From the NCBI GenBank assembly GCA_021811635.1, contig JAJZNS010000071.1:1-8986 (forward strand): DNA of 8,986 nucleotides, written 5' to 3'. Shown here piece after piece: positions 6,519 to 8,986 of this stretch. The position numbers were made by a program, and so were the translations under genes. The stretch is from Thermoplasmata archaeon (lineage in GTDB: Archaea > Thermoplasmatota > Thermoplasmata > Thermoplasmatales > Thermoplasmataceae). Position 1 is the first letter of the stretch; every line of letters begins with the position of its first letter. Below the pieces are notes generated by a model. That model was not told the DNA's origin, ran no database searches, and was given only the letters and a program-made list of their open reading frames with translations.

Positions 6519-6946
6519 TTTGCCATCTTGGTCTTGCTCAGCACCCTTATCTCTGATATCCCGGTTTCAGGGTAATTTCCGCTGTCGTCCTTTTCCAGGT
6601 ACTTCACCATGTCCCATACGGTGAGGAGTGCCACAGAAGCTCCGGCAAGCGCTTCCATCTCCACCCCTGTCTTGTAAAACGCCCTTACCTCACACCTCAC
6701 AAGTATTCTGTCCTCTCTGATCTCAAAGGAAATGTCAGCGGCCTCAACCGGGATCTGGTGGCAGTAGGGTATGATCGACCATGTCTGCTTGACGGCCCCA
6801 AGCCCTGCAACCTTTGCAACGGTAAGGACATCGCCCTTCTTTACCTCAGATTTCCGTATGCTCTCTATCGTTGACTTCCTGAGCCTGATTGTACCTCCGG
6901 CGGATGCAACCCTTTCCACTGGTTTTTTGCTGCCTATGTCAATCAT
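6515..6946 (-). CDS. moaC: Cyclic pyranopterin monophosphate synthase MoaC
   Basis: MoaC converts the MoaA product to cyclic pyranopterin monophosphate. In the 143-residue version used here, the motifs are MIDIG at 1-5, KVAGLGAVKQTW (45-56), IIPYCHQIP (58-66) containing catalytic H63, GVEMEAL (94-100) and WDMVKYLEKD (111-120). D112 and K115 match the catalytic D128 and K131 of E. coli MoaC. I chose the ATG at 6946 because a TATA box at 6973-6983 lies about 30 bases upstream, as in a leaderless transcript. A TTG at 6997 would add 17 residues (160 in total). That extension loosely resembles the usual family N-terminus (FIKI..G), so it remains possible, but it has neither a ribosome binding site nor its own TATA box. 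The gene overlaps moaB by 4 bases. Confidence 0.93.
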   Translation of the reverse strand: MIDIGSKKPVERVASAGGTIRLRKSTIESIRKSEVKKGDVLTVAKVAGLGAVKQTWSIIPYCHQIPVEAADISFEIREDRILVRCEVRAFYKTGVEMEALAGASVALLTVWDMVKYLEKDDSGNYPETGISEIRVLSKTKMAK

Positions 6947-6972
6947 CGAAGACCCGGTTACTCCATCCCGGA

Positions 6973-6983
6973 TTTTTATAAAA
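6973..6983 (-). promoter_or_regulatory. TATA box for moaC-moaB
   Basis: TTTTATAAAAA read on the minus strand is the best archaeal TATA box in the window. Its centre is about 30 bases before the ATG at 6946, so the transcript should begin at or just before that codon (leaderless). The element is nearly symmetrical and could also work toward the plus strand. If translation instead starts at TTG 6997, this would be coding sequence for Phe-Ile-Lys. Confidence 0.5.
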
Positions 6984-7049
6984 CTGCTGCGCTTCAAAAA
7001 CCGGATTCAGGATACGGAGGGGGGGATGAAAACCGCCGTTACGGGAATA

Positions 7050-7787
7050 TCATTTCCACCTTGTCAGGATCTCTTCCCTGTCAAAAACTGCTGTGCTCAC
7101 CTGGAACACAATTGCTGCCGCAACGGCAAGACCGATGGCAACATAGGCAAGGATTGACGTATCGTTCAGGTTGATCAGGTCAAGTTCACCCGTGAGGTAG
7201 ATAATTATCAGGGGGATCAGTGGGACTACGCTGAGGCTCTGGGCTGACTGAATGGTCGTAACACGGGAAGAGGAAAGCACTCCGAAGGCAGTGCTGAATA
7301 TGCTGGCAGCAGGGGCAGCGGCAAAAAGGGCGATATCGAAGGCCGTGTTCGGGAAGTAGAAATACCCGATGCTGGAACGGGTCAGGGTATCCATGAGCGT
7401 GACAAATATCGCCGCACCAATGTAGGTGCCCACAATGGTCAGCACAAACGTTGCTATGTACTTTCCAACAAGGATCTCGCGGTCGCTTGTGGGTGTTGCA
7501 AGGAGCGGCTCCAGGCTCCTCTCGATCTTTTCCACCACAATGCTCGAAACCGAGGTGTAAACGGGAATCAGGGCAGCTATAATAATGAAGTAAAATGCAA
7601 AGGAACCCATCAGTGGAGTGACTGCTTCGATCGGCACCTTCTTTCGAGTGATTTCCAGGTAGGTTATAAGAGGAAGCAGAATTCCAAGGCCAATGGGGAG
7701 ACCGAATGAGATGCCCAGCGCCGATTTCTTTATCCTGATGAAATCAAACTCCTTCCTTGCGATAAGCCATGATTTCCAGAATCTCAT
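7050..7787 (-). CDS. ABC-2-type transporter permease, six membrane helices
   Basis: This is the membrane subunit of an ABC exporter-like system. The 245-residue protein has six hydrophobic segments at about 23-44, 62-85, 110-132, 150-171, 184-200 and 211-234. Between helices 2 and 3 sits the motif EKIERSLEPLLATPTSDREI (86-105), typical of NatB/ABC-2 permeases and likely to contact the ATPase. The frame is open to a TTG at 7805, but the ATG at 7787 is preceded by AGGGGTGA with 5-base spacing and lies one base after the ATPase stop, so I chose it. There is no binding protein gene, so this is not a ModABC molybdate importer. The substrate is unknown, and nothing ties it functionally to the cofactor genes beyond adjacency. 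Confidence 0.85.
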   Translation of the reverse strand: MRFWKSWLIARKEFDFIRIKKSALGISFGLPIGLGILLPLITYLEITRKKVPIEAVTPLMGSFAFYFIIIAALIPVYTSVSSIVVEKIERSLEPLLATPTSDREILVGKYIATFVLTIVGTYIGAAIFVTLMDTLTRSSIGYFYFPNTAFDIALFAAAPAASIFSTAFGVLSSSRVTTIQSAQSLSVVPLIPLIIIYLTGELDLINLNDTSILAYVAIGLAVAAAIVFQVSTAVFDREEILTRWK

Positions 7788-7788
7788 T

Positions 7789-8712
7789 CTATTCACCCCT
7801 GACAAGTTTCAGGTAAACATCCTCTAACGAACCGGTCGTTTCGTTCACCGACTTAATCTTTCCACCTGCTGCTACTATTGCGGATACAATCCGTGGAGTT
7901 TCCTCTTCGGGATCATCCAGTTCAAGCGTGATTGAATTCCCTTCCACGGTATACTTCCTGGGGTTCGTGCCCCTTACAGCCTGCACTACCTCATCACCGG
8001 CGTACTCCAGCTGGATTACGGTGTTTCTCCCGAAGATCGATCTCTCGAGATTTTGCGGTTTGCCCACTGCAAGCAGCTTCGTCTTGAGAATCCCGATTGT
8101 ATCGCACAGGCGCTGGGCTTCGTCGAGGTTGTGTGTATTCAGGAGGATCGTTCTCCCCTCCTTCTTCAGATCCAGAATGGTGTCACGTATCGTCCTGGCC
8201 GCTTCTGGATCCAGGTTCGCAGTGGGTTCGTCCATGACCAGTATTTCTGGGTCGTGGACAAGTGCCCTCGCAATTGCAACCTTCTGCTTCATTCCCTTAG
8301 AGTAGGTCGAAACGGGATCGTCTTTCCTGTCCCAGAGATCAAGCTTCTTCATTAAAGACTCTATGTTTGAGGTGATCCTGCTTTCGGGGGTCTCGTATAG
8401 CCTGCCAAAATACATCAGGTTCTTGTATGCGCTGTAGAACTCGTACAGTCCAACATTGTCCGGTACCAGACCTATTAGCTTCCTGATGCTCATAGTTCCT
8501 GCGGGATCATCTATGCTGAACCCGCCGACCGTTGCCTTGCCGCTGGTCTTGCCGATCAGGCAGCAGATCATCCTAATTGTTGTTGTCTTTCCGGCGCCAT
8601 TCGGGCCAAGCAGGCCGAATACCTCACCGCGGTCAACATGGAATGACAAACCGTCGACAGCGGTCATGCCATCGAACTTCCTGGACAGGTTTTCGGTTGC
8701 GATCATTTGCAT
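7789..8712 (-). CDS. ABC transporter ATPase, DrrA/NatA-like
   Basis: This is the nucleotide-binding subunit of the ABC-2 system, pairing with the permease that starts one base after its stop. In the 307-residue version the motifs are Walker A GPNGAGKTT (36-44), signature YSKGMKQ (137-143), Walker B ILVMDEP with D161 and E162, D-loop ANLD (165-168) and the switch histidine H194 in NTHNLDEA. The usual Q-loop glutamine is replaced by aspartate D85 in LVPDN; related archaeal proteins with PDD- or PE-type loops are known to me. A C-terminal extension of about 90 residues follows the ATPase core, as in DrrA-type proteins. ATG codons occur at 8718, 8712 and 8706. The GGGTGA at 8719-8724 has 6-base spacing to 8712 but none to 8718, so I chose 8712. 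Confidence 0.92.
   Translation of the reverse strand: MQMIATENLSRKFDGMTAVDGLSFHVDRGEVFGLLGPNGAGKTTTIRMICCLIGKTSGKATVGGFSIDDPAGTMSIRKLIGLVPDNVGLYEFYSAYKNLMYFGRLYETPESRITSNIESLMKKLDLWDRKDDPVSTYSKGMKQKVAIARALVHDPEILVMDEPTANLDPEAARTIRDTILDLKKEGRTILLNTHNLDEAQRLCDTIGILKTKLLAVGKPQNLERSIFGRNTVIQLEYAGDEVVQAVRGTNPRKYTVEGNSITLELDDPEEETPRIVSAIVAAGGKIKSVNETTGSLEDVYLKLVRGE
7793..7800 (-). promoter_or_regulatory. Ribosome binding site for the ABC permease
   Basis: AGGGGTGA on the minus strand lies within the last codons of the ATPase gene. It is 5 bases before the ATG at 7787 and so supports that start over the upstream TTG and GTG codons. It implies coupled translation of the two subunits. Confidence 0.6.
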
Positions 8713-8718
8713 TTCCAT

Positions 8719-8724
8719 TCACCC
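8719..8724 (-). promoter_or_regulatory. Ribosome binding site for the ABC ATPase
   Basis: GGGTGA on the minus strand directly abuts the ATG at 8718 and is correctly spaced (6 bases) for the ATG at 8712. It therefore decides the start in favour of 8712. Confidence 0.55.
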
Positions 8725-8772
8725 GATTGATATGTGACCGGACCACTCAACTGGATCTATTCCTGTACATCG

Positions 8773-8782
8773 GCCATATGGC
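8773..8782. repeat. 10-base perfect palindrome upstream of the ABC operon
   Basis: GCCATATGGC is a perfect palindrome about 20-30 bases downstream of the putative TATA box, near the expected transcription start of the ABC transporter operon. It could be an operator half-site or dimer site. A palindrome of this size is not rare by chance. Confidence 0.3.
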
Positions 8783-8800
8783 GCAGCCATCTGTTGCCTG

Positions 8801-8811
8801 ATAATAAATAT
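8801..8811 (-). promoter_or_regulatory. Candidate TATA box for the ABC transporter operon
   Basis: ATATTTATTAT on the minus strand is the only clear AT-rich box in the 222 bases between the ATPase start and the exonuclease III gene end. It predicts transcription from about 8780 and a leader of roughly 65 bases, which fits the presence of a ribosome binding site in front of the ATPase gene. Apart from this box and the palindrome, I see no RNA gene or terminator with a clear stem and T-tract in 8725-8934. Confidence 0.4.
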
Positions 8812-8934
8812 CATCCCGTTGTTATGCATTCACGATGCGCTGAAGGCTCGTTTGACAGTGATTCAGCGGCCATTCTCTATTGGCGCCTGCATACCCGTTA
8901 CGTAATATATGCCTTCTGGCAATCCGCCAAAAGA

Positions 8935-8986
8935 TCAGATTCGGATCTCAAGTGTGATGGGGGCATGGTCAGAACCCTGTATCTGA
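8935..8986 (-). CDS. xthA: Exonuclease III / AP endonuclease, extreme C-terminus (partial)
   Basis: On the minus strand the last complete codons read QIQGSDHAPITLEIRI followed by TGA at 8937-8935. The GSDHAPI motif is the C-terminal signature of the exonuclease III/APE1 family, in which the Asp-His pair is catalytic; human APE1 has GSDHCPI at the same place. The protein would act in base excision repair, cutting DNA at abasic sites and removing 3' blocks. Only 17 codons including the stop lie in the window, so family membership rests on one motif, but that motif is distinctive. It lies upstream of the ABC transporter genes on the same strand, separated by 222 bases with a candidate promoter. 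Confidence 0.8.
   Translation of the reverse strand, partial: QIQGSDHAPITLEIRI

Noticed and set aside
7001..7050. Run of seven G and flanking bases as a possible structured RNA or quadruplex
   Set aside because: There is only one G-run, so no intramolecular quadruplex is possible, and no stable hairpin is visible.
7050..8712. Transporter as a molybdate uptake (ModABC) system
   Set aside because: There is no periplasmic or lipoprotein binding protein, and the permease is ABC-2 type rather than ModB type.
8890..8934. Short inverted repeat (TGGC..GCCA) after the exonuclease III stop, as a terminator
   Set aside because: The stem is only 4-5 pairs with no following T-tract, which is too weak to call.
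8824..8986. Plus-strand frame from ATG 8824 open to the window end
   Set aside because: It runs antisense into the exonuclease III C-terminus, has no ribosome site and no recognisable protein features.

Overview
The window looks like a chromosomal segment of an archaeon, most likely a Thermoplasmata-type euryarchaeon. This is inferred from AGG/AGA-dominated arginine codons, frequent ATA isoleucine codons, archaeal TATA-like boxes, GGTGA-type ribosome binding sites and tightly overlapping genes. The lineage assignment is an inference, because no rRNA or other marker gene is present. I see no mobile elements, CRISPR arrays, tRNAs or rRNAs.

Layout, plus strand. Positions 1-108 hold the last 35 codons of an unidentified gene. 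After an AT-rich promoter region comes a compact run of seven genes (222-6031). The first three encode the medium (FAD), small (two [2Fe-2S]) and large (molybdenum) subunits of a xanthine oxidase/CO dehydrogenase-type molybdenum hydroxylase. The next four are moaE, moaA, moaD and a MoeB/ThiF-type E1-like enzyme. Most junctions overlap by 4-11 bases or are 1 base apart, so this is almost certainly one translationally coupled operon.

Layout, minus strand. Convergent with that operon and only 7 bases away are moaC-moaB (6039-6946), two more molybdenum cofactor genes. Upstream of them is a two-gene ABC-2-type transporter: a six-helix permease and a DrrA/NatA-like ATPase (7050-8712). A 222-base non-coding stretch follows, then the extreme C-terminus of an exonuclease III/AP endonuclease gene at the right edge.

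How the genes work together. MoaA and MoaC make cyclic pyranopterin monophosphate from GTP. MoaD (activated at its C-terminal Gly-Gly by the MoeB-like enzyme) and MoaE convert it to molybdopterin, and MoaB adenylylates molybdopterin. The cofactor would then serve the three-subunit hydroxylase encoded in the same operon. Missing from the window are MoeA (metal insertion), a MobA/MocA nucleotidyltransferase, a sulfur donor and an XdhC/CoxF-type maturation factor. The hydroxylase substrate cannot be read from sequence; an aldehyde such as glyceraldehyde is a reasonable guess for this kind of archaeon.

The window is mainly a well-recognised enzyme plus cofactor supply module, and I found no wholly new system. 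The most unusual points are residue-level departures: the MoeB-like protein lacks the usual N-terminal arginine (RYSGQ instead of RYxRQ), and the large subunit is short with an altered GQG cofactor loop (HGQRH).
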